Source of the DNA: Verrucomicrobiia bacterium
GTDB lineage: Bacteria > Verrucomicrobiota > Verrucomicrobiia > JADLBR01
Length of the DNA: 38,462 nt
Assembly (NCBI GenBank): GCA_020847615.1
Contig: JADLBR010000319.1
Span: 1-38,462 of the forward strand
Direction of reading: 5' to 3'
Shown: piece after piece, positions 16,888-24,283 of the stretch
Layout: every line of letters begins with the position of its first letter
Position numbering within the stretch: the first letter of the stretch is position 1
Made by a program: the position numbers and the translations under genes
Notes under the pieces: generated by a model
What the model was told of the DNA's origin: nothing
The model's database searches: none
What the model saw: the letters and a program-made list of their open reading frames with translations, nothing else

Positions 16888-18639
16888 ATGAGATCCCCAC
16901 TCGCCCTAGGAATCGGTCGGACTTGGCCCGACAGATTCCTCTGGATATTTCACAGCCTGCTGGCTGTGAGATTCTGGGCCATCGCGCTCGCCGTCCTCCC
17001 GCTCTCCGCAGCCGACAACCGACCCAACCTCATCCTCTTCCTCATCGACGACCAGAATGCCGAGCAGATCGGCGCCTTCGGCGGGAAGACGTGGACACCC
17101 AACCTGGATCGGCTCGCGGCCGAGGGAATCCAATTCACGCGCGCGCACGTGAGCAGCGCGGTGTGCACGCCGTCGCGCTATTCGTGGATCACGGGCCGCT
17201 ACGCGGGCGCGTCGCACAGCAAGATCTACGGCGACGCCTGCGGCGGACCCGGGCGCCAGGGCTTCCCCAATTTCAACATGGCGCTCGAGCGGGACCGCCT
17301 GAACATCGGGCGCGTCCTGTCCGAGGCGGGCTACGTCACGGGCTTCACGGGCAAGTTTCACCTCGATTCCAAACTCGATTGGCCGGAGTTCTTCGGTGGC
17401 GAGAACGGTTTGAAGGAGATCCCGAAGACCGCCAAGGCCGGCCCCGAGACGAGCGCGATGTTCGCGCACAACGAGCGCGTCATGCGCCGCTACCTCCAGG
17501 CGGTGGGCTTCGCTTGGGCCAAGCACATCTACCCCGAGAACCTGCGCAAGCCCTACCACGAGCACAATCCCGAGTGGACCATCAGCGCCGCCATCGAGTT
17601 TATCGGGGAGAACAAGGACGTCCCCTTCTACCTGCACATCACGCCGACGCTCCTGCACGGCGGCGAGGGCTCGTGGCGCAATTCGATGGACTATCCGCTG
17701 GTGTCCGGCGAGGGGGAGTTGAAGGAACTGCCGGCGGTCATGACGCCGCGCGCGCAGTTGCTTCAGACCCTGAAGGACCATGGCCTTGACCCCGACGGCC
17801 CCGCCGCGGGCGAGGCATGGGTCGACGACGCCGTCGGCGCGGTCGTCAACAAGCTCAAGGCCCTCGGCATCGACAGGAGGACGCTCTTCCTCTTCGCGCC
17901 CGACCACGGGCGCGATGGCAAAGGCTCTCTCTTCCTCCACAACGGCACGCGCATCCCGATGCTCGCGCGCTGGCCCGAGCGCATCCCCGCCGGAACCGTC
18001 TGCGAGGAGTTGGTGCAGAACATCGACTGGGCGCCGACCTGCTTCGACATCGCCGGCGCCAAACCGCCCGACGGCTACCGCACCGACGGCCGCAGCCTCG
18101 CGCCGCTTTTCGCCACCGGCCAAGCGACGCCATGGCGCGACCACCTGTACTTTGAAATGGGCTACGCCCGAGCGGTCGCCACGAAGGACTGGAGCTATGT
18201 GGCGATCCGTTACCCGCGGGAGACGGTCGCGGCCATCCAGGGCGCCAGCCGCGACCGCCTCCCGCGCCTCATGAGCTACATCGGTCGCCTGGGCATCGGC
18301 GTCCGCGGCGCCGAACGCCCCGGCTTCTGGGATGCCGACCAGTTGTACGACCTCGGCGCGGACCCCGGGGAAATCCAGAACCTCGCCGCCGACCCCAAAC
18401 AGGCGGATCGGTTACGGCAGATGCGCGCGATGCTCGCCGCCGACGTGAAATCCATCGGTCGCCCCTTCGGCGAGTTCCTCCCCGGCGGCAATGCCGCCCC
18501 CCCGGGCCAAGTGGATATACAGATCGAGGAGGTCAAAAGTCTCGAGGTCAGCGGCAAGACCGTGGTCGATCCCGAGTCCGACACCCCGGCCCCAGCGAAG
18601 AAGGCCAAGCGCGCGCGCAAGAAAAACGCCGAAGAGTGA
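16888..18639 (+). CDS. Secreted sulfatase (type I) with uncertain N-terminus
   Basis: The mature protein is a type I sulfatase: LILFLIDDQNAEQIGAFGG supplies metal ligands, SSAVCTPSRYSWITG the formylglycine site (C93 from ATG 16888), and APDHGRDGKG the C-terminal metal site. It ends in a Lys/Arg-rich tail. From ATG 16888 the protein has 583 residues and an unusually long leader. Bases 16907-16942 and 16950-16969 of that leader are palindromes, one related to intergenic repeats elsewhere in the window. An in-frame GTG at 16966 gives VRFWAIALAVLPLSAAD, an ordinary signal peptide, and may be the true start (557 residues). Neither start has a clear Shine-Dalgarno. It follows the SGNH gene by 53 bases (131 from the GTG). 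Confidence 0.88.
   Translation: MRSPLALGIGRTWPDRFLWIFHSLLAVRFWAIALAVLPLSAADNRPNLILFLIDDQNAEQIGAFGGKTWTPNLDRLAAEGIQFTRAHVSSAVCTPSRYSWITGRYAGASHSKIYGDACGGPGRQGFPNFNMALERDRLNIGRVLSEAGYVTGFTGKFHLDSKLDWPEFFGGENGLKEIPKTAKAGPETSAMFAHNERVMRRYLQAVGFAWAKHIYPENLRKPYHEHNPEWTISAAIEFIGENKDVPFYLHITPTLLHGGEGSWRNSMDYPLVSGEGELKELPAVMTPRAQLLQTLKDHGLDPDGPAAGEAWVDDAVGAVVNKLKALGIDRRTLFLFAPDHGRDGKGSLFLHNGTRIPMLARWPERIPAGTVCEELVQNIDWAPTCFDIAGAKPPDGYRTDGRSLAPLFATGQATPWRDHLYFEMGYARAVATKDWSYVAIRYPRETVAAIQGASRDRLPRLMSYIGRLGIGVRGAERPGFWDADQLYDLGADPGEIQNLAADPKQADRLRQMRAMLAADVKSIGRPFGEFLPGGNAAPPGQVDIQIEEVKSLEVSGKTVVDPESDTPAPAKKAKRARKKNAEE
16907..16942. repeat. Palindrome of the GTCGGAC family at the 5' end of the third sulfatase gene
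   Basis: The left arm TAGGAATCGGTCGGAC (16907-16922) and right arm GCCCGACAGATTCCTC (16926-16941) are an imperfect inverted repeat with loop TTG. The left arm shares TAGGAAT and CGGAC with the palindrome at 26654-26688. Confidence 0.6.
16950..16969. repeat. Perfect 8-bp hairpin overlapping an alternative GTG start
   Basis: TCACAGCC (16950-16957) and GGCTGTGA (16962-16969) flank a four-base loop TGCT. The GTG at 16966, the alternative sulfatase start, lies in the right arm, so the hairpin could hide or expose that start in mRNA. Confidence 0.55.
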
Positions 18640-18659
18640 GGGGCGGGGAATGTGGGGGG

Positions 18660-18735
18660 CTGATCTTCGCTGATCTCTTCGCCGACCGTGTCCGCTGCTC
18701 CGTGCGTCGGCGAGAGTCCCATCAGCGCAGATCAG
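18660..18735. repeat. Imperfect inverted repeat with CTGAT and CGCTGAT motifs
   Basis: The arm at 18660-18686 (CTGATCTTCGCTGATCT then CTTCGCCGAC) is complementary, with a few gaps, to 18706-18735 (GTCGGCGAGA then CATCAGCGCAGATCAG). ATCAGCG occurs again directly after. It starts 21 bases after the third sulfatase gene and could act as its terminator, though there is no T-run. Confidence 0.6.
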
Positions 18736-18860
18736 CGTCGATCAGCGTTCCCTGGTGCGGTGTCTCGTTTGGTTCTGACACGTCCGCCGGGAGGGCCCGC
18801 GGCCTCGAGGGCCGGGTCGGCCGGGGCACCGCGCATGCTGGTGGCGCGCGGACGCCGGGG

Positions 18861-19073
18861 CGAGGTTGTCTCAAAATCGTCGATAGGCGGCGCCATGGAT
18901 TATGTGTCGCCGACCGCGTCGAGATCGCTTGAAAGGCGCAAGTGTCACTTGCGCACTCCGAAGGCATTCGCGCGCAGCGCCTTGGAGTGCGGCAGTCCCA
19001 CTGCCGCCTTTCAATGGAGATCGACGAACCTCTCGCGATGAGAAGTTTGATTGAAGGTTTTGAGACAACCTCG
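18861..19073. mobile_element. 213-bp non-coding element with 16-bp terminal inverted repeats (MITE-like)
   Basis: CGAGGTTGTCTCAAAA at 18861-18876 is repeated in perfect inverse at 19058-19073. There is no coding sequence between, only the cloverleaf palindrome at 18929-19014. Short length, matched ends and no transposase fit a miniature inverted-repeat element moved by an enzyme encoded elsewhere. No clear target-site duplication is visible. It is the middle of three palindromic blocks in the stretch 18640-19303, which has no gene. Confidence 0.6.
18929..19014. other. 86-base perfect cloverleaf-folding palindrome
   Basis: A 7-bp stem TTGAAAG (18929-18935) with CTTTCAA (19008-19014) encloses three adjacent arms with no unpaired bases at the junction. 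Arm A (18936-18954) pairs GCGCAAGT with ACTTGCGC around a three-base loop. Arm B (18955-18988) pairs ACTCCGAAGGC with GCCTTGGAGT, one bulged G, around a 13-base loop. Arm C (18989-19007) pairs GCGGCAGT with ACTGCCGC around a three-base loop. It is not a tRNA: arm loops are too short and there is no T-loop consensus or anticodon arm. Confidence 0.7.
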
Positions 19074-19090
19074 GGTCGGCGGCGCGCGCC

Positions 19091-19131
19091 TAGCAGCCTG
19101 TCGGACTTAGCCAAGTCCGACAAGGCTGCTA
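19091..19131. repeat. GTCGGAC-family hairpin with an 18-bp stem
   Basis: TAGCAGCCTGTCGGACTT (19091-19108) pairs with AAGTCCGACAAGGCTGCTA (19113-19131) with one bulged base and a four-base loop. It begins with TAG and ends with CTA, as does the copy at 26654-26688. It forms the left edge of a larger symmetrical block. Confidence 0.7.
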
Positions 19132-19135
19132 GAAA

Positions 19136-19263
19136 GCAAAACCGCCTTATTCCAAGGCAGTTATGATTGGCCAGACCCAGATGCGGCACCGTGCCTGAAC
19201 GACTGCAACGAATCGTGCTCTCGTTGCATAACTCCTTTGTTCGCAAATAGAAGGCGGTTTTGC
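19136..19263. repeat. 128-base structured inverted repeat between two GTCGGAC hairpins
   Basis: GCAAAACCGCCTT (19136-19148) is perfectly inverted at 19251-19263. Inside, CAAGGCAGTTATG is nearly inverted as CATAACTCCTTTG, and two small hairpins follow (GGCAC/GTGCC at 19185-19195; TGCAACGA/TCGTTGCA at 19204-19228). No open frame in it looks coding. It could be a transposon remnant, a miniature element or a structured RNA. Confidence 0.55.
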
Positions 19264-19266
19264 CAG

Positions 19267-19299
19267 AGGAGGCTGCCGGACAAAGTCCGACAGCCTCCT
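19267..19299. terminator. GTCGGAC-family hairpin, possible terminator of the pectate-lyase-like gene
   Basis: AGGAGGCTGCCGGAC (19267-19281) pairs with GTCCGACAGCCTCCT (19285-19299) with one mismatch and a three-base loop. It lies four bases past the stop of the pectate-lyase-like gene on the minus strand. There is no T-run, so a terminator role is inferred from stem strength and position only. Confidence 0.5.
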
Positions 19300-19303
19300 A
19301 GGC

Positions 19304-20623
19304 TCAGGGTTGCCTCGGGCGCGTGGCTTCGGGGACCTCGGACTCGGAGTGGATGATCTTCCCGCCGCCGGAGCGCGCCGCCTCGATGAGCCTGCGGTCG
19401 GTGGCATCGCGGTCCCAGGGGCGAGCGCCCGCATTCGCGAGCACCCACGCGGTGGTCTCGTGGGCCGGGCGCGCCTTGAGCCGCGGCGGCCACATGGGTG
19501 GGGAATCGATCAACCGCACACCATCGCCGCCACCGGCGGCGGTCGACCGAGGCCGTTCCGCTGAAGCGTCCGGATCGATCGGCAGGGCCGTGCCATCGGC
19601 GTCGAAGAAGAGGTTGTCGCGGAGGTGAAGGTCGCAGGGTCCCTTGGCGCCGATGAACGCGGTCCCGGGCGCGGTGCTGGGCCCCTTGCGCGCCACATTG
19701 CCGACGATGGCCATCGCGCCGCGCTGCCACTCGTGGCCCTCCCACTCCCCCTCGACGAGCGCGAAATGCATCGCCCGGCGGCCGGGGTTGTGGACGAGGT
19801 TGTTGACCACGACGCCGCGGGCACCGCCCTTGAAGAGCGGGTTGCGATCGTCGTTGCTGATATAGAGGTTGCCGATGATCGCGATATCGGTCGTGTTGTC
19901 GTGCACGAGCGATCCCTTCGAGTGCGGTCCCTTGCGATGGGTGGAGTCGTGAAGGCCCTCGCCAACGATGCAGTGGCTGAACGTGATGCGGTGCGAGGTG
20001 TTCTTGCGCCACTCGTCCGGCGTGTCCCCCTCGAAGCGCGGCCCGGAGGCGCTCAGGTTTTCATCGGTGGCCCACGTGATCGAGCAGTGATCGACGATCA
20101 CATCGTGCGCGCCGACGGTCGCCAGGCCGTCGATCTCCCAGCCGCTTTTCTTCGGGCGCCCGCCGGCGCCGGGACGGATCCGGATGTGCCGGACGATCAC
20201 ATCGTTCGTGGCGATCCCGATGCCGCCATTCACGAGCGTGATGCCCGGGCTCGGCGCCGTCTCGCCCGCGATCGTGACGCGCGGTTCCTTCACTTGAAGC
20301 GAATGCCCGCCAAGGTCGATCGTACCGGCGACCGCGAACGAGATGACGTGTGGGCCCTTTGCGGCCAGCGCCTCGGCGAGCGAGCCCGGCCCGCGCTCGG
20401 CAAGCGTGGTCACCGGGATGATCCGGCCGCCCTCGCCGCCGCGCGTCGCCGTCCATCCGGGCGGCACAACCCAGCGCTCCTTGGCGTCCGGTCCGAAGCA
20501 AGCGACGACCGCGCCGCATGCGAGGACGATCCCCGCGATCACGGCGGGAAAAGCGGGCCGAGAACCGGTGGCAACCGCAGCCGATGCGCCGGTCTTGGGT
20601 GAGGAGTTGCGCTCTGTCGTCAT
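19304..20623 (-). CDS. Exported pectate-lyase-like parallel beta-helix protein
   Basis: This 439-residue protein has an N-terminal hydrophobic segment (about 26-43) with Cys residues that could form a lipobox (VLAC), then a right-handed beta-helix of the PL1/pectate-lyase type. Characteristic stretches are VTIAGETAPSPGITL, NDVIVRHIRIRPGAG, HDVIVDHCSITWATDE, and the lower coil NLYISNDDRNPLFKGG followed by VVVNNLVHNPGRRAMHF. These fit pectate-lyase-like proteins of the PVC and Bacteroidetes groups. It would cleave an acidic polysaccharide by beta-elimination, producing the unsaturated ends that GH88-type enzymes remove. Catalytic residues could not be assigned with certainty. It diverges from the LVIVD lipoprotein gene across 182 bases that hold no convincing promoter. 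Confidence 0.85.
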   Translation of the reverse strand: MTTERNSSPKTGASAAVATGSRPAFPAVIAGIVLACGAVVACFGPDAKERWVVPPGWTATRGGEGGRIIPVTTLAERGPGSLAEALAAKGPHVISFAVAGTIDLGGHSLQVKEPRVTIAGETAPSPGITLVNGGIGIATNDVIVRHIRIRPGAGGRPKKSGWEIDGLATVGAHDVIVDHCSITWATDENLSASGPRFEGDTPDEWRKNTSHRITFSHCIVGEGLHDSTHRKGPHSKGSLVHDNTTDIAIIGNLYISNDDRNPLFKGGARGVVVNNLVHNPGRRAMHFALVEGEWEGHEWQRGAMAIVGNVARKGPSTAPGTAFIGAKGPCDLHLRDNLFFDADGTALPIDPDASAERPRSTAAGGGDGVRLIDSPPMWPPRLKARPAHETTAWVLANAGARPWDRDATDRRLIEAARSGGGKIIHSESEVPEATRPRQP

Positions 20624-20805
20624 GGGATGGGCCCGCTCCGATCAAAACTGCCTTGGGAGAGTGACCCCATAAAGAACATTCTCCGTCTCCTCGTGGACAA
20701 TCGCGTCTCGCGGTTGACGTCGGCGCATTCCCGATCGCGCATGTCAGGGCCCAGGGCGACCGATGAACCTCGCCTTGTGGGCCGGGGATGCGTTAGCCTC
20801 AATCA

Positions 20806-21861
20806 ATGTCGCCGCCGAAAAGGGAGAGGTTGCCCCCGACGAAACGGACCCCCTCCAGACCGATATCGATTCTCCGATTCGCGGGTGCCATTTTGGCTGG
20901 GTTGTTGGGTTGCGCGGCGGCCCCAGGGGCGACCGATGCCGAGAGCCCAAACATCGAGCTGGTCAAGACGCTCGATGCCAAGGGCGCGTTCGTGTCACTG
21001 GAGGGGAGAGCCCTCTTTTTGACCAGCGGGTTCAACACCAATGCCCAGCAGACTGGCTATTGGTTCGATATCGGGGAGAACCCGGGCTCTCCGGCGCCGG
21101 TGTCCGCATCGTTGCCCGCCGCCTGGCAGATGGCGGTCTCGGGCGACCACGCATTCGTCTGCGACTACACGAAGTTTCTGACGGTCTGCGAGATGCGCGA
21201 CCGCGAATTTCGGCAGGTGGCCAAGCTGCCGATGCCGTCGCAGACCGAGAACATCATCATCCGGGGAGCGTTCGCCTATATTGCCAACCACACGGCCGGT
21301 CTCACCATCGTGGACATCTCGTCGCCGTCGAGGCCGACGATCGTGGGCAATCTGAACCCCAAGATCGACTGTGATGCCGTGGCGCTGTCGGGAGACACCG
21401 CGATCCTCTACGGGCATTGGGAGAGCCGCCTCGTCTTTGCCGACATCCGCGATCCCGCGAACCCCCGCCAGGTCGGGGTCTTCCAGCACGACCCGAAGAC
21501 CTTCAACCAGGGCGAGATGGCCGTTGACAATGACCTTGCCTACTGCACCGCGGTGAATGGCCTCGTCATCGTCAATGTCGCCGACCCGGCGAACCCGAAA
21601 CTGGCAAGCGCGGTGCCCCTCGATGTGCCCACGACAGACGTGGCCGTCATGGACGGGATCGCATTCGTCGCATGCCGCGATGGGGTGCGCGTCTACGGGG
21701 TGCGCGATCCGGCGCTGCCGGTCGAAATGGGACACTACCCGTGCCCCGCGTCGCAGCTCGCGGTCCGGCGAGCCCATGCCGATTCCGGCACGGGCTACCA
21801 CATCTATGCGGCCAACAAGAGAGGACCGGCGATGGTATTGCGGTTTCATCGCCGCGAATAG
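20806..21861 (+). CDS. LVIVD-repeat beta-propeller lipoprotein
   Basis: This 351-residue protein has an N-terminal hydrophobic stretch ending in LLGC (C36), a plausible lipobox, so it is probably a surface or periplasmic lipoprotein. The rest is made of LVIVD-type repeats, for example AYIANHTAGLTIVDISSPSR, RLVFADIRDPANPRQVG, LVIVNVADPANPKLA and VRVYGVRDPALPVEMG. These build a beta-propeller used for binding rather than catalysis in most described cases. It lies between a lyase-like gene and a GH20/67-like gene in the carbohydrate region, so glycan or protein binding is likely but unproven. No catalytic motif is visible. Confidence 0.85.
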   Translation: MSPPKRERLPPTKRTPSRPISILRFAGAILAGLLGCAAAPGATDAESPNIELVKTLDAKGAFVSLEGRALFLTSGFNTNAQQTGYWFDIGENPGSPAPVSASLPAAWQMAVSGDHAFVCDYTKFLTVCEMRDREFRQVAKLPMPSQTENIIIRGAFAYIANHTAGLTIVDISSPSRPTIVGNLNPKIDCDAVALSGDTAILYGHWESRLVFADIRDPANPRQVGVFQHDPKTFNQGEMAVDNDLAYCTAVNGLVIVNVADPANPKLASAVPLDVPTTDVAVMDGIAFVACRDGVRVYGVRDPALPVEMGHYPCPASQLAVRRAHADSGTGYHIYAANKRGPAMVLRFHRRE

Positions 21862-21893
21862 GCGCGCCGCGTTCTGGCCGCTGGAGCCTTGCG

Positions 21894-24140
21894 CTACTTC
21901 TTGAATCCCGACTCAGTGCCCGAGCGCCGGATCTTGGACTCATCGATGTCCCCCGGCTGCCAGCGCCGCGCCATCGTCACGTCATCGAGGACCTTCGCGG
22001 CCTGGCCGGGGATATCGACGATCCCGGTGCGGTTGTAGAGCGCCGGCTGCACGTACTGGCGGGTGTACGCCGCGGCATAATCCTTCCAGTGGGCCAGTGC
22101 CGACTCGAGATGACGGATTGCCGAGGCCCTCCGTGCCTCGTCGCCGCTCTTGTCGAATAGGGCGAGTTCGCAGGCGCCGCGGATCTTCGCCGCGTAATAG
22201 CGACCGAGGTGCGCCATGGCCTCGATGTCGCCCAGCGTGGCCGCGTACTCCCTCGCGCCATCGGCCGAGGTGATGGTGGCCCGCCGCAAGTCCGGCAGGG
22301 CATCGAGGGCCTTCACCGCATTGCCGTCCAGCGTCGCGGCGATCTCCGGCGGCGTGGCGCCTTCCGGTTTCTGTTTGGCGAGTAGCCGGGCCCGCCACTC
22401 GATGATGTTGAGCACCCCCGCGCCGGGCATGGTGCCGCCCTCGATGAAATCGCGCACCGTGTAGAAGCCACTCTTCCTGCGGCACGCCTCGGGAAACCAT
22501 TTGATGTCGATGTCGCCCCAGAAGAAGCGGGTGATGTGCGGGAAGGTCTTCGAGGCGCTGGCCCACGCGGACGTGAGGGCGCCGACATCGGCCCCGGGGA
22601 ACCGGGCCCCCACGAGTCGCCCGAACGTTGCGGCGGGTAATTCCGGATCATATGCCAGCCGCCCCCACAGCGCGAATGAGAGCCATTGCTTCTGCATCAC
22701 CGTCTGTCGCGGGTTCCCCGGATCCTTGGACAGGAAATCCCTTCCCCAGGTGTAGCCGTCGGGTCCCATGTAAAATCCGGCGATCTTGTCTTCACCGGGG
22801 ATGGCCCTGATGAAGGCGCGGGCGTAATCCGCATCGGCCCACCGGAAGCTATAGATGTCGTCGTTGCGCACCGTCAGCCAACTGCGAAGCTCGGGCGAGA
22901 GAAGCGGGAGCAGTGGCCGGATCATGCCGGGATCGGGCACGGAGTACATGTGCGCGATGGCGTATTTGAAACTCAGGTCGAGTTGGCAGGGCAGCTCGGC
23001 AAACGCCTGCCGGATGTCGCCCAGCCCCGTCATGTGGAATCGATGGATGAGGCGGAACTCGCGCCCCGGGGTCGCCTTTAACGCGTCGCGGATGCCCTCC
23101 CCGTAAGTCTGCCAGAGCCACTGTTCCTTATCCCGGGCGCTCATCTCTTTGGGGAAACCCTCGCCGGCGGTGATCCCCATGCCCGCCAGCAAGGGATAGG
23201 TGGCGACGGTCTCGCGCGCGCTCGCGCGGAAATACGCGATGGTCCGCGGTGCCCGCTTGTCGTCCGTGATGCCATCCTTCCCCTCGGCGCCATACAGAAA
23301 GATGTTCCAGGTGAACCAGTAGACATCCACGCCGCGGTCCTTGGCCAACCGCATGACATCGCGCCAGAAGGCGATCTTCTCGTCGATGGTGATCCTCTTG
23401 ACCACCTCGTGGTCGGCGAGCATCTCGGGCCGGACAAAACCGTGCCCGGCGCCGCTGAAGTTCTCGTCCAACGCCGCCCTTGTCCGCCAGACATCATCGA
23501 GGGCCACGCTCGGGAACTCGCGCACCCTGACGATGCTGGGGAAGGGATGGAGGGACCACAGGGAGATGAGATTGTATCGGTGGCGCGCCATGTCGTCGAA
23601 CATCTCGCGCCAGAAGCCCATGCTCCACATTTCAGGGATGTTTGCCTGGGCGGCGTCGGCCGGATCGGAATAGGACGGCGTGCGCAGGTCGAGGGGGATG
23701 TTGAATTTGATGCCGCGCTGGGCGATGTGTGGCCGACGATCGGAATCCCGGATGCGATCGAGCGTGCCGGTGCGGATGGCCTCGGCGATGTCCAGGCCCC
23801 CATACATCAGGCCGGCGGCGTCGGCACCCAGGACGCGTATGACCGGCGCGCCACCGTCGCGCCCCACCCGGATCGCATAACCCTGTGGGACCCCGGCGAC
23901 CCCGTCCTGGCGCTCGATGGCCAACGAAATGCGAATCGCATCCGCGGGCGCCGACGAGAGACCCTCGGTCACCGCCAGCCCGCGCGCCTCTGCCTCCCGG
24001 CGGATCTCCGCCGCCGCGAACCTCGCCGGTCCGCTGTCCCCTGCCAGATCGATGACGACCCCGTCCCCGGCCAGGGCGTGATGCGATAGCACCGTAATCA
24101 GCACGAGGGAGAGGGGAGCGAACCGAATGCCGCCAAGCAT
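21894..24140 (-). CDS. Secreted GH20/GH67-like glycosidase family protein
   Basis: This 748-residue protein starts with a signal peptide (about 1-25, LSLVLITVLSHHALAG). An N-terminal domain (about 26-140, GPARFAAAEIRREAEARGLAV to GLMYGGLDIAEAI) resembles the small domain that precedes GH20 and GH67 barrels. A TIM-barrel-like region follows (about 145-530) with HIAQRGIKFNIPLD, YNLISLWSLHPFP, VDVYWFTWNIFLYG and GMGITAGEGFP. The last 200 residues are mainly helical. Alpha-glucuronidase-like activity is one possibility, but the catalytic residues were not identified, so the specificity is open. ATG 24140 is chosen because it starts the signal peptide. It converges on the LVIVD gene and diverges from the M14 peptidase gene. 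Confidence 0.75.
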   Translation of the reverse strand: MLGGIRFAPLSLVLITVLSHHALAGDGVVIDLAGDSGPARFAAAEIRREAEARGLAVTEGLSSAPADAIRISLAIERQDGVAGVPQGYAIRVGRDGGAPVIRVLGADAAGLMYGGLDIAEAIRTGTLDRIRDSDRRPHIAQRGIKFNIPLDLRTPSYSDPADAAQANIPEMWSMGFWREMFDDMARHRYNLISLWSLHPFPSIVRVREFPSVALDDVWRTRAALDENFSGAGHGFVRPEMLADHEVVKRITIDEKIAFWRDVMRLAKDRGVDVYWFTWNIFLYGAEGKDGITDDKRAPRTIAYFRASARETVATYPLLAGMGITAGEGFPKEMSARDKEQWLWQTYGEGIRDALKATPGREFRLIHRFHMTGLGDIRQAFAELPCQLDLSFKYAIAHMYSVPDPGMIRPLLPLLSPELRSWLTVRNDDIYSFRWADADYARAFIRAIPGEDKIAGFYMGPDGYTWGRDFLSKDPGNPRQTVMQKQWLSFALWGRLAYDPELPAATFGRLVGARFPGADVGALTSAWASASKTFPHITRFFWGDIDIKWFPEACRRKSGFYTVRDFIEGGTMPGAGVLNIIEWRARLLAKQKPEGATPPEIAATLDGNAVKALDALPDLRRATITSADGAREYAATLGDIEAMAHLGRYYAAKIRGACELALFDKSGDEARRASAIRHLESALAHWKDYAAAYTRQYVQPALYNRTGIVDIPGQAAKVLDDVTMARRWQPGDIDESKIRRSGTESGFKK

Positions 24141-24283
24141 GCGACGATCCAAGCGACCACCCACTCGGCGGTCGATCTCAAACGTCCGCGGGTTCCTCCG
24201 CGGGAATGTTCCGGCTCGATCTCCCCACGCCCAAAGGCAGCATACCCCCAAGGACTCTCGGTCGGGACGACGAGGATGTGGAT

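Noticed and set aside
18929-19014. tRNA or tmRNA gene
   Set aside because: The cloverleaf has three-base loops on two arms, no T-loop or anticodon arm and no conserved tRNA bases.
18722-19246. Open frames within the palindromic intergenic region
   Set aside because: They run through inverted repeats and hairpins, are unlike any family I know, and have no ribosome-binding site.
18640-19303. CRISPR array
   Set aside because: The repeats are inverted and of different types, with no evenly spaced direct repeats and no cas genes.
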